From contig CAJNAR010000159.1 of NCBI GenBank assembly GCA_905220665.1, forward strand, positions 186,001 to 250,000: DNA of 64,000 nt, read 5' to 3'. Within the stretch, counting starts at the first letter, position 1. Every line of letters starts with the position of its first letter. The stretch comes from Albugo candida. Lineage: Eukaryota; Oomycota; Peronosporomycetes; Albuginales; Albuginaceae. Under the pieces are notes generated by a model. It was not told the origin of the DNA. It did no database searches and saw nothing but the letters and a program-made list of their open reading frames with translations. This document shows positions 10,800 through 23,400 of the stretch, in pieces. The position numbers and the translations under genes were made by a program.

Positions 10800-11820
10800 A
10801 TGACAGAACTATTTCTGAGTTACCGGGACGAATTTGAACAGTATCGGGATGATGCTTTAGAGCAGATCAAGCTATTGGAAACTACGGTCGAAGAAGGTTG
10901 GTGACAATGATTTATCGATGCGTAGCTCTCAGCTTTCATCGCAGATCAACGCGAGGTAATAGTTCGGAAGGCAGAGGGCAACATTGAAGAGGCTGAGCGT
11001 TACGTATGCAGACTTTGCATCAATACGATTTCCGATCGAAAACATCATTATCTTCTTTCTAGCTGCGAATACTCGAAAATGAATCACGTGCTGGTGACTC
11101 GCAAGAGCGTAGGAAAATGCATCAGCAGTTGCGGAGTTGTAAATCACATGTCGATCGTCTCAAATCGCGACTCGATCGCACGAAACTGATCGGTCAAAGT
11201 CAACAAGAGCTTAACGCTCGACCAGAGCAGATGACCGCGGTGAGAAAATTGATCGGACCAGTGTCCACGTTTGTGTTTAATACTGCTGCGTCCTGTTTGG
11301 TAGCAAGAGAATATGATGCGATATCAGAAACGGCTGGATAGGTACATCAAATAAAGTCAAGTTCATTTTTTTCTGCTTTTCAGTGACAGAATGGGCTGAT
11401 TGTAGAACGGATGATCATTTGACGAATGCACAAGCAATTATTGCTGAAACAGAAGCAGTTGGTACGTTATTTGTTAGAAGGAAATGCGTATATGCGTTCA
11501 ATGATGCATTTTCGTAGCCACCAACATCACAAGTAATCTGCAGAATCAACGAGAGCACCTGGTGGATGTCCGTGATAATGTATGTCATGATCGCACTTTT
11601 CATGATTCTAGGTGTTGAACATTTCAATAATTAGGTGGATCACGCTCAGAGTGACACAAAAGAAGCGGCTCATCATTTACGAAAACTAAGGCGAAAGCAT
11701 CGATTACAAATTTGGGCTTTGTATTGTATCATTCTCTCGTTGATCATCGTTATTTGTTTTCGCCTATACACCCGGTTCAAGCCTCCGCCAAGTCATCCAG
11801 AAGCTCCGCCAAGTAAATAG
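10800..11820 (+). CDS. Vti1-like Qb-SNARE, 7 exons
   Basis: Exons 10800-10896, 10945-11003, 11063-11239, 11304-11341, 11406-11461, 11518-11579 and 11635-11820 join in consistent phases to give 224 residues, close to the usual Vti1 length. The N-terminal part (FLSYRDEFEQYRDDALEQIK) fits the Vti1 three-helix domain. The SNARE helix runs from about RTDDHLTNAQAII through NLQNQREHLVDVRD to HHLRKLRRKH, and the membrane anchor is IWALYCIILSLIIVICF. Vti1 proteins act in Golgi-to-endosome and vacuolar fusion. Unlike typical Vti1, a short proline-rich tail (PPPSHPEAPPSK) follows the anchor. UTP18 ends 128 bp away in the opposite orientation. The family is clear; the paralogue assignment is less so. Confidence 0.85.
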
Positions 11821-11947
11821 ACGTGGTTCACCAGAGCTTCACTATAGATTTTACGTATCAATATTCAAACAACCGATGTCAATGGTATTTTTTTGTTTTG
11901 TATTTCGTTGACCTTGGCACCCTGAAGCGAACTTCACATTTCTGCAA

Positions 11948-13564
11948 TCAGGTGGATGTGTAGTGTCTCAAACGGTACAGAAGGACGCGACCACGTTTGT
12001 TGCCACATGCAAAATACCCTATTTGGAACATCATGAGATAACGTGACAGCGTGCAAACGCTAACATACCGCTGTTTGGACTGAAGTCAAGAGCCGAGATG
12101 TAATTCAGAGGAGTTCCGGACGTTGGCCAATTGGAAAAAACACTGAAAGACGGCACGTGAACGAATCGGAGTGCATCTTTGGTTTTTTTGGAGGCCAATG
12201 CAAGAATCTGAGCATCCGAGTTGAATTTCAGATAATTCACTGCAGTTGTTAGGTGCATCAACGTTTTGAGTGGTTTCTTATGACTCCAATTTTTGTTCGA
12301 GTAGACATTTACTACCCCACTACTCGATCCTGTCGCAAAATACTGATTGCTTCGACTAGCAGCGATCGACAAGTTTCCCAGACTGCCTTCATCTTGACGA
12401 ACTTGCATACATCGTAATGAACCAAGATCCCACTGATATACTTGACCATCTGTGCCTGTGCTTAGCACGCTTTGATTGTCGTCACAAAACGTAGCTGCAG
12501 TCACGTCTCCGTTCATCTTCATACTGCCAATCGCTTGATTCGACGAGGCAGATAGTAGTGTCATGTACCCATCGCGTCCAAGTAGCAAGACGAAATGTCC
12601 ATCGGAAGACACAGCGAGCTGTTTATAATTCTTTTCACGCCGTGGCCCAAATGTACTATTACTGAGACTAGAACTTGGAATAGTGGTCACTTTTCCCGAT
12701 TCTAAATTGTAATTGATAATATGAGGTCGAGGTCCACACAAAAGCACATTATTCCCGTCAGAAGTGAATTTTGCATCAAGTATCGGAAAATCTTTGAAGA
12801 ACACTCCTTCTAATTTCGCATTATTTGTTCCATCGACTTGAAAGAAGCGAAGTGTTTTGTCTGGACCTCCAGTCAATAGTAATTGTCCTTGGGGATGAAA
12901 ATGGAGAGCTAGGATGCTTGCAGCTGAAGTGCTATGTTGATTTGCATCCTTGACTCTACTCATTTCAATCTGCCCACGGTTCAGCAAAGAACTCTCTGAA
13001 CAAGCGCTATCGTCAGCTAAAAGTGTCGATGTGGATTTTGATATGTCGAAAACATCATCATCGGAGCTATCGTCATAGTGATGCATGCGTTTTTTTCGCC
13101 TTGCTAGTAATTTTGGATTCGCCCAGGCCAACGCTTTACTATCAGCATCGTTTTCGGTTCGTTGAAATCTACACCAGAGCAAAGTAAGCGGAACCAATTT
13201 CAAGCTTGGAGGCAACGCTTCTCTTACTGTTTTTTGAGTCGTTTTTGAAACTCATAACCATCGACAAGTGTGTCATTCTCATTGGTGCGAAGTTTTCGAA
13301 GTCGTTTCTGATTAGTCAGATCCACCTGGATGTTCTGATCGTCTTCGTCTTTCCATGCGGCTTTCAGTATTTTACTTTTGTTTCCTTTCGGTGAATGGAT
13401 TGGTTGACTGGTTGACGCGTTAGGGCGGTCAAATAAGAATTCTGTCAGCCTCAGTTCCTCTACAAGCAGCGACCGATTCGTGAAAGTTGATAATGAGATG
13501 AAACATAGATCGTACCTGCCGTCGGTTCCTCTTTTTCATTTGCTTTGCTTCTGTGTCGGGCCAT
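11948..13564 (-). CDS. UTP18: U3 snoRNP-associated WD40 protein UTP18
   Basis: Four exons (13564-13516, 13459-13228, 13168-12069, 12018-11948) join in phase to give 483 residues. The N-terminal region has the family pattern AAWKDEDD, then LRKLR, then GYEFQKRLKKQF and ALAWANP. WD40 repeats follow (LHFHPQGQLLLTGGPDKTLR, and others). The end is diagnostic: VPSFSVFSNWPTSGTPLNY, then FSPNSG, and, after a 50-nt intron, GYFACGNKRGRVLLYRLRHY. UTP18 is part of the small-subunit processome, where it helps process 18S pre-rRNA in the nucleolus. The middle exon alone would appear to lack both ends; the flanking exons restore a full-length protein. The gene is convergent with the Vti1-like gene. Confidence 0.93.
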
Positions 13565-14516
13565 TGCGTCCAACCACAACGATTTATATGTAATTATTCT
13601 GAATAGTCAGACATTTCTAATCATGAATTCAACCAATCATAGCGTACACAGCATGAAATGTGCTTTCATGAACCAAGACATTGGTGTCAAGCATTTCATT
13701 TTCATTTACACTGTTTATCTGGTTCTTTACCTAACATGTCTTAAATCAACTGAAACATTGATTGTCACCGGTGTCGACTCCAGCGCATAGCCTGAAAAGC
13801 ATCAGCGCTTTGTAGCACTGTAGCGAGACTACTTTACCTATTCCATACGTGATATCGTTCGCCGTTTCCACCGTATGACTCCCATCTGTGACTCAATCAC
13901 ACCTTCAGCACAAATACCGATCAATATCGGGTGTAATGATGTGGTGGTGGTAGCAATCAGATCGAGCGCTTCGCTTCTTCACACCCAGATGCGCTGTTGA
14001 GCGAGAACTGTAGCATATTTTACAATATAATGTCTCTCACCTTCTCTAGTGCACAACACCATTTCAAGCGAACAACCTGGCAGACAGCATCTTGAAACCA
14101 GGATCTTTTCATCCTGAGCTAGCTGCTGGGGACCACTCCGCTTGCATGAGGACGTGAGGGAAGCCGATTTGTGCTAGTATAGCGCCGACACTTGATGCAT
14201 CCTTCGTGTCTAAAGCAGTCATGATGTGAAAATATTAGCAGCTTTCTGCCTGCACGTGTCGATGTGGTGATGCAAACATGTCACGTACCCGCTCTCTCTG
14301 ACGGCGCAACTCATGCACGCAGTGGACACAGTCCTTGCGAAATTTCAGTATACTTGTTAAAAAAGAAGTGTCATTGTTTTCAAAAGCGTCATAAAAGCTC
14401 CTAGTCGATTCGAATCTGACTTTTTGAGTATCAAAGCATAAGCGCTCCTCAAAAGTTGCAACGCAACCTTCCGGAAAAGCTGATCCCCCGGAAGCCTAAT
14501 CATTTACTTTAAGATA
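13565..14516. other. Intergenic region upstream of UTP18
   Basis: About 950 bp with no supported gene. It holds the UTP18 promoter on the minus strand. Short frames here lack an ATG or recognisable motif. Confidence 0.5.
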
Positions 14517-14720
14517 ATGCTGATAATCTTAAATACTCGGGGCATATTCTTGTTCAATTTGTTGTTCTGTCATCCTCTCTTTGTGTCTTTTTTATTATTG
14601 CCAGTGCCTTCAAGTATATCAACATATCTCAATGCTGATGGATCTCGTAAACTGCGAATGAACCATCCACGCAGCCGACTAAACACAAAAAAATATGCTG
14701 TCATCAAATATTGTTCGTGA
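14517..14720 (+). CDS. Small ORF with signal-peptide-like start and RKLR motif
   Basis: A 67-residue frame begins at ATG 14517. It has a long hydrophobic N-terminus (residues 1-35, including FLFNLLFCHPLFVSFLLLP), then a small polar region reading NADGSRKLRMNHPRSR, which contains R-x-L-R. The rest is short and basic. It has the order of an oomycete secreted effector but is very small. It lies in a gene-poor stretch where such frames can occur by chance. No second conserved element is visible, so this is a weak candidate. Confidence 0.25.
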   Translation: MLIILNTRGIFLFNLLFCHPLFVSFLLLPVPSSISTYLNADGSRKLRMNHPRSRLNTKKYAVIKYCS

Positions 14721-15754
14721 TAAGCTGCTTATATTGCTTTAAGCAGACCAGTAAACGATTGAAAACTTCTTTCAGTTGTCGTAGTAATCAATGTGATTCA
14801 ATTCTCCAATTGCATAGCAAACCCGAGGTATCTGATGATGTGGATAAAAGAATCAATATTCCGAACTGGTAATGAAGTTGGTTAGACCGTCCTAGTCGTG
14901 TGAGTGTTAAGCAAAGTTTGAAGTAAGTTTGAAGTAAGTTGACTGAATAAGCAAGAAAAAATAATTATTTTCCAAGTAGACGATTTATCTGTATATTGAA
15001 TAAGCCGAGGCCCTTTTCGTGGTAGCCATAGCGAGCAACGAGAACCATCATATCCTGAATGAAAGATCATAATTCTCGCTGCTACGGGAAGGCGAGAAGA
15101 CCGGTTCTATAGAAGCTAGATATGCCCCAGAAATCAAAATCATATTTTTATCGCATGCATGACGAACAAGCGACCATGTTGTGCGCCCATACTACCAAAA
15201 ATTGTGCCATCGTAGGAGATATTCCGCTTCGTAAATGGGCTAATCTATCCAAGCACGTACAATCCATTGTGCCCCTGTCAAAACTTCTGACAAATCCTTC
15301 ATGATAAACTGATATTGTGAGACAAAAATGAATCAAGCCTAATTTCACGAATTAAATTTAGGGTCGACAATGAGAGATAGTCATAGAGTGCCAAAGCACA
15401 CTACGTCAGAGAATTAGTCGTCAAGTTACAAGACTAAGACCGCTTTTAGCTAGCGATATGACACAATTTGACAGTCGAGCTTCCTGGCCGTAGAAAAATT
15501 TGGGCTTTGGCAAGGATTCTAACATATGAATAAGATTTCAGCGTTCTGGGACAAAATCCCTGGATTAAGACACTTTTGCCTCAGTCGTGGCATGGTCTGT
15601 CCGGACTACGTTCTTACTTGAGCATATATGTAGTCACGAAAACGTTACTACAGGCACAAAGAAAACAAGTTTTTACATGTGATATTATCAAATTTTTGTC
15701 AAAAATAAGTAAGGCTCACTCCTGTGCTTGGCTATTACAATCGGCCTCTTCGCT
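14721..15754. other. Gene-poor interval
   Basis: About 1 kb with no supported gene. It includes a short tandem duplication of an 11-nt unit (agtttgaagta) near 14915-14940. Nothing else was recognised. Confidence 0.5.
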
Positions 15755-16351
15755 CTAGCCTTCAAATTTATTCTCAAGAAATGCACCAAAATGTTGAGCG
15801 GTGAATGCAGAAAAGGTCATCGACTCTCTCACATAATCAGCTTTCCGATCAGCGATGGATACACACGATTCAGTGAATTTGAAATCGATGGAACATTTAT
15901 TTACTTTCAGTAGTGTAGAATCGCGAACAAAGTGAGAAATTTCACAATACTTGAATAGGCATTTACCGCACTCCGTAAATTTTGATGCGAAGTCCACAAT
16001 ACACAAATATGTCGGTTCTATTTCGGAAGGGCATGTACGTTTAAAGTCTAGCTTCAGTATCTGGCAGTTTTCGTTGGATAGAGCATTTTCCCGTATTGTA
16101 GATGACAAATAATTTCTTGTCAAAAATGTAATCGTAGCCTTTTCGCCGTCAATTTTCAATGGAATAAGTCTTTTGACATCGCTCCTTAATATCACCTCAT
16201 AGCAATCATATAAGGGGATGCCATTGTTCGCCTTTACTATCGCTTCGTACATCAAGTCACCTTGAGATTCCCCGAAATGTAGTCGAACCCAAAACAACAG
16301 CATTATCTGCATGCTTGCATTTACCGATGTTCTTTGATTCCACGTCATCAT
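15755..16351 (-). CDS. Candidate secreted cysteine-rich protein
   Basis: The ATG at 16351 opens 198 residues; a second start at residue 14 (16312) gives a more compact N-terminus, MQIMLLFWVRLHFGES, that could act as a signal peptide. The remainder is a mixed polar sequence with about nine cysteines clustered between residues 95 and 165, including CGKCLFKYC. That pattern suits an extracellular disulfide-bonded protein. I do not recognise the family. No RxLR or CHxC motif is present near the N-terminus. The uninterrupted length and residue composition favour a real gene over a chance frame, but the gene stands alone and conservation is untested. Confidence 0.5.
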   Translation of the reverse strand: MMTWNQRTSVNASMQIMLLFWVRLHFGESQGDLMYEAIVKANNGIPLYDCYEVILRSDVKRLIPLKIDGEKATITFLTRNYLSSTIRENALSNENCQILKLDFKRTCPSEIEPTYLCIVDFASKFTECGKCLFKYCEISHFVRDSTLLKVNKCSIDFKFTESCVSIADRKADYVRESMTFSAFTAQHFGAFLENKFEG

Positions 16352-19300
16352 GTTACTCTTTGTGTGCTCGGTACGATATCTTTTAAAATGACGTGATCTT
16401 CATCACATACGGATATACAGTAAACATTCTGAAATGTAGTCCATGTTTCTGGTCATATTAGGTGCAAGTAAAACAAGCACACACAACAAAGCTGTCCCAC
16501 TTTAGTACAAAAGAAAGGGAACCGTTAAAATTCTCTCAATGCGTTTGGTAAAATCTTCTCAGTTTGATATGATTGTGTAATATTCGAGTACGTTTCGATA
16601 TGATTGGCTCATTCTCGAGACTGAGAATTCAACCATATCGACTGCGAAAGAGGCTATCATTCTCACCCGGAAAGCATCTTTAGAGACCAAGTTTATGAAA
16701 CAAAAGTTCCTATGTCATGAATGACCCGTATACAGTGAAATATTAGGTCTCAAGTTACAGAATAGAATATTTTTGTGTTCTCAACAAACCGTAAACTATG
16801 AAATAGTCTACCAACAATGAGCTACACGAACAAACGCGAACGCTAACTGAACGCAAAATTGAGCGCAAAATAGTTCACGGCGAAAAGTAGCGGGCAGTGT
16901 TATCATTTTGTCCCTTACCAAGGCATACGTTAGCACTATGCAAGCATAAAATTTGCCAATCATATCAAACTAAGGGGATTTTCAACGGTTCCAAAAAGAA
17001 GTTGAGTGAACATATATTCGATAACCACAGTAAGAGCAGCACGCATTATGTGGAAGTGATACGAACCACGGTACCAAGTAAACATTTTTGCTCGTAGGTG
17101 TGGCTGGTCCAATAGAATACAGCTTCACATTAAAATATGGTAAACTTTTATATCCAATCACGACAGACTTGAAAATCCCAGCGTACGTTATGAAATTTAT
17201 GAATGGTGCTTGATCCCACAGAATCTGCGTTTATGCCTTCCCACCTCTTTAAATATCGAAACAAAACTCGACCATGTAGAAACGTGAATTAAGTCCCTTT
17301 ATTCTTGAACTTGGGTCTTATTTAAAATGCTTGTGCATTATATAAGAGTATAGTGAGCGAATTCATTTGCGATATCAAGTTCGAATTTTTGCCAGCTTAT
17401 AAATGTGCCAACAACCAAATGTTGGCTCACACATGATTTTTTCTCTTGATGATTGTGGCATCGTCAAAGGGGTTCAGATGTCCAGTGCAGTAAGGAATTG
17501 GGGATGATAACTTTTTCACACTACTTGACGCAATTTTTGTTATTTTCTTCAATTGCATATTCAGGCATATGTAACTTCCACCGTTTTCGACCAAAGATCA
17601 TGCATGCAATGCCGACGATCTCGTTTTGTAATTGCAATCTATACCCAATGGAAGCGCTGCGCTTATCTCTTATGGTAAACTCAATCTAGGGTTGAGTTAA
17701 TAACTACGGATCTTAAACTGGTATTATCAAGGAACTCTGTTTAAATTCCTTGAAGCAGGAATCCGTAGTAGAGGGAAGCTAATTGACTGTCGATGGTACA
17801 CCACTACGTTGCAAATAGACATTTCGATATCGTTTGTAGGTCAAATTAGAGCTCTATCAGCAGTGGGTGTTTTTCCAGGAATCGAGAAAAATTTCGGAGC
17901 AGTGACGTGATTAGTAGCTTCTTTTTAATTGCATGATAAATACTTTCTCGTCAATGACATAAACGTTTCAAAAAGGTAAGAATTCGTTTTACACCCTCCG
18001 CAAAGTTAGGAGACACATACCCTAGGAATTGGAATCTGTTGTTACATGCGGTTCTCTAAAATACCAAAAGGCTTGCTCCAAATCTCATTTGCGGGAAGAA
18101 ATTACATGATAAAGCTTCATCAAGATGACTGCAATGTAGATTGCAGTCTCATTTGGCTGGTGCGGTTCCATTCGCTCCGTTGCAATTTTGGTGGAAATAG
18201 GATTTTGTACCCGGCTCCTCCGACGCGTGGTATATAAGTTAGCGCGTCAACCATTTGACCACAAGTGTGATTAATTATTAGCACTAGTCTTCACCATTGA
18301 GAAAGGTGAACACGCGTTCAGTTTGTCGAAGACACGTCAGCTCAAACCTACCAGGAGGCGGACAGAAAGCTGATCGATTTTCTTCGTCAACTCTGGAGCA
18401 GCGACTGCTATTCTGGATCCTTACAAACACGGCTATACTCTTAAAATGCAGGTACCTTTCGCCTTTACAGTATTGTATATAGGAGTCTTTTAGCGTAATG
18501 ATCTAGGTAGGCCGAAATTACTTTCTTTGCAATGTCTCGGTAGTTATAAATCATCTCAAATAAACCGCTAACTAAGCTACAGATCATAGCAACATTACAT
18601 ATTCGCTTATCAGCAGAGAAGTTTTATCTTGGCTGCGAGCTAGCTGGAGATCCTAGGTTCAGCATTATTGAACTCCGTCGTTAGCATTGCTGAGGTTACA
18701 GATAGCACCGCAGAAAGCGATTTGACGCATTGAACTTCGACATTCTACTGGTACAGTGTCATACAAGTACCGAGGTTCAGCCCTCTATAGTCGTGTACAT
18801 TCCCTGATTCCAGATTGTCAAAGGAAGATACCATATCACTCGACCGAGATATGTAAACTCGATGTGTTTTTTCTATTTTGTTCAATCAATGGGTTCTACC
18901 GATTTCATTTCAATTGTTTTCTATTTTCTCCACTATTGCTGCCAAGACATAATTCTACGATGACAGCTGCAAAATGCAGTATTTGTATGGATCAATCAAA
19001 GTTTCTCCTTAAGCAATAACCGCTCTGATAAGTAGAAGTCGACTTTAAGTGAAGGAGCTGTGCTTCGGTATTTTGCACACATTCAACATCTCAGCCTCTT
19101 TTTATTATTTACAGCTTTTTTTCCACATTCACCCAATCCGGTCGAGCATTGATTAGAACTGCATTAGGCAACTAACCAAGTATGAAGAAGGGATACCATT
19201 TTGAGGAGGATATAGGCGGATTACGCATGTATATGATAATAAGTTTTGTTTTCGAGTACTAATAATTCAATTTAGGTCATACAATAATATGTCTATAGCA

Positions 19301-20445
19301 AGCGTGACACTGACTTCAAAGCTCAGCGATCATGCAATTTAATTCTGTAACGACTAGGTAATTAGCGGATAATTTAAACATAATGGTAGTACCTGGCCAA
19401 GGCCAGGAGAAACCGGAATGAATATTTAATCGTCCCCTTTGAGACGCACCTCGTTGAGAATTTCAGCCATAATCTGGGGGATACCCAATTACTGCTAATG
19501 TACGATTTTACTTGACCCGTGCAATTCCTAGCATATAATATAGCTTGCTGTATGGAACTCACTTTTTCCTGAGGTGTGATACTCCTTTTTTCTTCTAAAA
19601 ACACAAGAAATACTAAAGAACGTAAATGCCAGAATTTCTGAAGACGAGAAAACAGCCAATATTCTCGTCCAACATTCGCCATTGTGACAGCAGTACGACT
19701 ATGGTTATTTTGAAAAGGCAAGATGTTTTGCCTTGGAAATTTCTTGGCTATGAGCATGTGATACCTCGATTCCACCCGCATGGATTCGCCGCTTGTATGG
19801 GCTACTACTGAAATCCGAGTTGACACTATCAACAATACCACAAATGATTTACAACTCTTACACCCCTTTTTCGCATTCTCAGGTCTTTCACTACATTATA
19901 TTGGATGCCAAAGGTACGATGCGGACACCGGTTATGATTGCAGCCTGCAATGAGGTCATGTCCAGTCCTTAAGTGGCTCGTGATGCTCCGGTATATCAAG
20001 TTGCCCGGTGCTTACTTTGGTTTTCCTAACAGACTGCGCCTTGCTTTTAAGTCTCAAGCTGAGGTCGAATCTGATTACTATCTCTCTTGAAGCTGTTCTG
20101 CATCGAGCGCTATCATCGGCCACCATCTTTAGCATCAAGCTTTAGAATTACACCCTTGACTCCTTTCATCCAGCAGGCACGAGTTCATTAGCGCCATCGC
20201 TTCTTATCATCACTTGATGCTGAGGCGTGCTTGGATGCTCTAACCATACTCAGGTCTCTTTTATACACTGTGATGAAATCTAACATTTGCAAAAGCGCTG
20301 CAGGCATTTAAAACTCTTCACACTAAGCACTAAAAGTTGAGTCCTGTTGAATATTTGAAAACAAAGGATCGCTTTATTGAAGACATAAGACGCAGACAAC
20401 TTGGATTCTGAATCAAAACGAATATTCTTGGATAGACATGCGCAT
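16352..20445. other. Gene-poor interval between the cysteine-rich ORF and the SET gene
   Basis: About 4.1 kb, AT-rich, with scattered short frames and none with recognisable protein similarity. A 61-codon frame from ATG 17504 has a hydrophobic start (FLLFSSIAYSG) but nothing else to support it. The 155-codon minus frame at 19374-19841 lacks an ATG near its start. I see no transposon protein, tRNA or long repeat. Confidence 0.45.
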
Positions 20446-23400
20446 CTAGCTCCAGTCCGGTGCGGATTGCCCTTGATATCCATAATTGAAATAAAGCTCT
20501 TTCCCTACCGCAATGTCTTCCCTCGCAAATATGGCAATGTGATGTTCTCCTCCCACTCGTAATACTTTAGCTGTGCAATTTTGACCCACATTGCCGTGAT
20601 TGATAAATTTGCTTTTGTTTCCCCGGCGAACAGCATCGATTACCGCATCCTCGTTCAAATTGAAGAGAAAGCTCATTGTGATTTTATCGTATACTGATCC
20701 TCTTCGCTCCGCTTCTTCCTGTGAGATCATAGCACCGATATACTCGCAAATAAATTCTCCACGCCGGATGGGCTCTAAAGCGAATGCACCCCAGCCGTGC
20801 GTATTGGAGAAGCCGACACCGATCTTTTTTCCAACACCGAGTTGCAAATTGACATTGGAGCATGTATTTTTGCCCGGTGAGGCTCGTTTTGTCTGTTTTT
20901 GTCCTGGCATTACAAGAATTGGGACTTCAGTTGCTCCACAGGTAAAGCATAAGTCTGGCAGACACTCGCGTGCTGCAGCAAAACAAGGACATGCCTTAGT
21001 TCGACAGTTCCCAAAAGAACAACGACATCCTTGAAACCTGCACACAGGACGTGTTGTGGTCAATATTTTAAGCTTGCATACAGAACAAAAACAATACCTG
21101 TTCGGGCAATCTTTCGAGCAGGAGCATGCCTTCTCGCAAGTATGACCTCTATTGAGACATGAACAATTTTCAACCGTGCACAATCCGCTGTGTTCACACG
21201 GCTCATATTCAAGTTCTTGTTCAGTTCGAAGGGTGCGTCCCCTTAACAACGAATCTCGATGGAAACCAACAGCAACGCGATGATTATACCGACGCTTCCC
21301 TCGAGATTTGTATCGCGTGATACTTAATGTACTGCCTTCATCCAATTGCGTTTTTTTCTGTTTTCTTTTGTCCGATTCGAAAAAAGTCGAGACTTGATTA
21401 CACCGCATTGAACGTAAAATCCTAGCAACGATACATGGATTATCCCCAAAAACACTCCGGATCTTATCCAAAAGCAAGTACTGTGTCGGAGTGCATATCG
21501 ATGCGGACTGAATGTGATCATGATTGAACAACTTTCGATACTTAATCTGACTTCTCTCAATTTTTCTGAAACAAAACGGACCACAATCTTCATCGCAAGT
21601 CATCATATTGTAATCCTGTCGAGAAATTGATAGACAAGGAAAATCTACGTATTCGCTGTGTTGCAATTCAAATTCTTGCTTTCTTGCTTCTGAAGATGTT
21701 GCTAGATGGGTCTTGCCTGATTGGCAAAGCTCCTGTTGGAGTAAATGGTTTGTTGCCAGCGTATTGACGCGAGTGTGTGTGCGATACGATCTTCGCGCGA
21801 CTGCACTCGATATGCATTCTGCGCGTTTAAATAAACCAACTTCTTCGTTACGTAGACGGCAAGATTTGCTTGACCGGAGTTTCCTTCCTGTGTGCTCCTT
21901 GGCAAGATCCCCTACGGAGGAACTCAAGCCGTCATTTTCTATATCATGAGACAACCTCGTTTTTGGATAATACGGGTCATTTCGCTTGGAAGGCAGGGGG
22001 TGTTGAATCCCATGGACCGAACAATCATACTTGTAGCACATGCGGCAAAAGAGGTCTCTGAACGACTCTGAACGTTCGGCAGTCACCTTTGTGCCATGCA
22101 GCATCGTGTTTTTCATTGGGGATCCAATGTGATTATATATATAGGTAGATGGTCGACTTGCTGCCAGTCTTCTAGAAAGCATAGTGTGGTTGTTGTCTCT
22201 GTTCCCTCCAAGAAAGCCATTTTTGGGGTACGTTCGATTGTTTGGTACCGTTCCCTCTTTGACTGTCTTGCTTGGTATTGAACTCCACTCTTGTAATGCG
22301 TGTACTTTGGTCTTGGTATCAGTCCATCCAAACTGTTTCTCCAATAAATTGAGCACTATACTAGACGAACCCCACTTTTGAACCATCGTTTGAAAGAGAA
22401 ATCCGTGTACCTCGTCATCGATGCTACTTATTGTGTTGATTGAGTTGCTTCTTACAGATTGATATTGTGCGACATCAATGGCATCACCAGGATCGTGGTC
22501 ACCAAAGTACGGCAGATATCGTAATACCGGATCATCTTCTTCACGAAAGTTGGCTTTCAACCCAACCCAAACAGTTGAATTGCAAAAAGGCGGGATACAG
22601 ATGAGCTCGATTAAGGATGCAGGGACAATTTTCTCGCTAGTTCCTTGCTCTTCTAAAAATGAGTTGTATTTTATGTTTCGGTTTGCGCTCTTTGACCTCA
22701 CTCCGAGTTTGTTTTCCAGCTCTCGTGCACCTTGATGAGACACGATTTCAAATTCGACATTCTTAACCTTGATTCCTCGTGGATGCAGAGGCGCTACCAC
22801 AGAAAATAAACAAAATCACCCCGTTGTATCTAAGTAGGGAAAAGCTTCTCCAGTGAAACCAAAGACTTACAGGTTAAATTTGCCATGTGAGCAAGCTGCT
22901 TGCTTTGAACTCTTGATAAATAGATTCGAGTGTTTTTTCGATTAGCATTCACAATCGAGAAAGCTTTTTTCTTGCGACCTTCCTGCAGTTTTGAAGTCAT
23001 TGAACTCACAAAAGCCCGAATAGTATCCCCGCACTCGGTTCCGCTCAATGTTGATTGAGAATGCAGCGTTTCATTGTTCTTTTTGAAGGAGGGTGCTGCA
23101 GCAGACTCCATCGTGCGTGAGATATCGGCAACTGCAAAGTGTCAACTTGGGTTAGCCACAATCCTTTTTACTATCACGTATGATACTCACAGTAGCTAAG
23201 AGGTTGTTCGACTAGATTGCAGAACGCCTGATGCACACGAAATATGTTTGTCGGGCCCTGTAAGTTAAAGATCCTGCGCCATGATGTCCCGTGCGCGAAT
23301 TTACGAGCGGATTCTTTCGCTTCTTTTGCTTTGATAGAGTCGTTTCTACTTTCGGCTGGTGCATCGCATTTTGACTTGTGCTGGTGCGTAATGTTATTAC

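Noticed and set aside
17504..17689. 61-codon ORF with a signal-peptide-like start
   Set aside because: Only the hydrophobic start supports it; no effector motif, homology or neighbour evidence.
19374..19841. 155-codon minus-strand frame as a gene
   Set aside because: It opens with GTG and not ATG, has no motif and lies in gene-poor DNA.
21038..21097. Lineage-specific 20-residue insertion in the E(z) CXC domain
   Set aside because: The stretch has GT and AG ends and its removal restores the family pattern exactly, so it is an intron.
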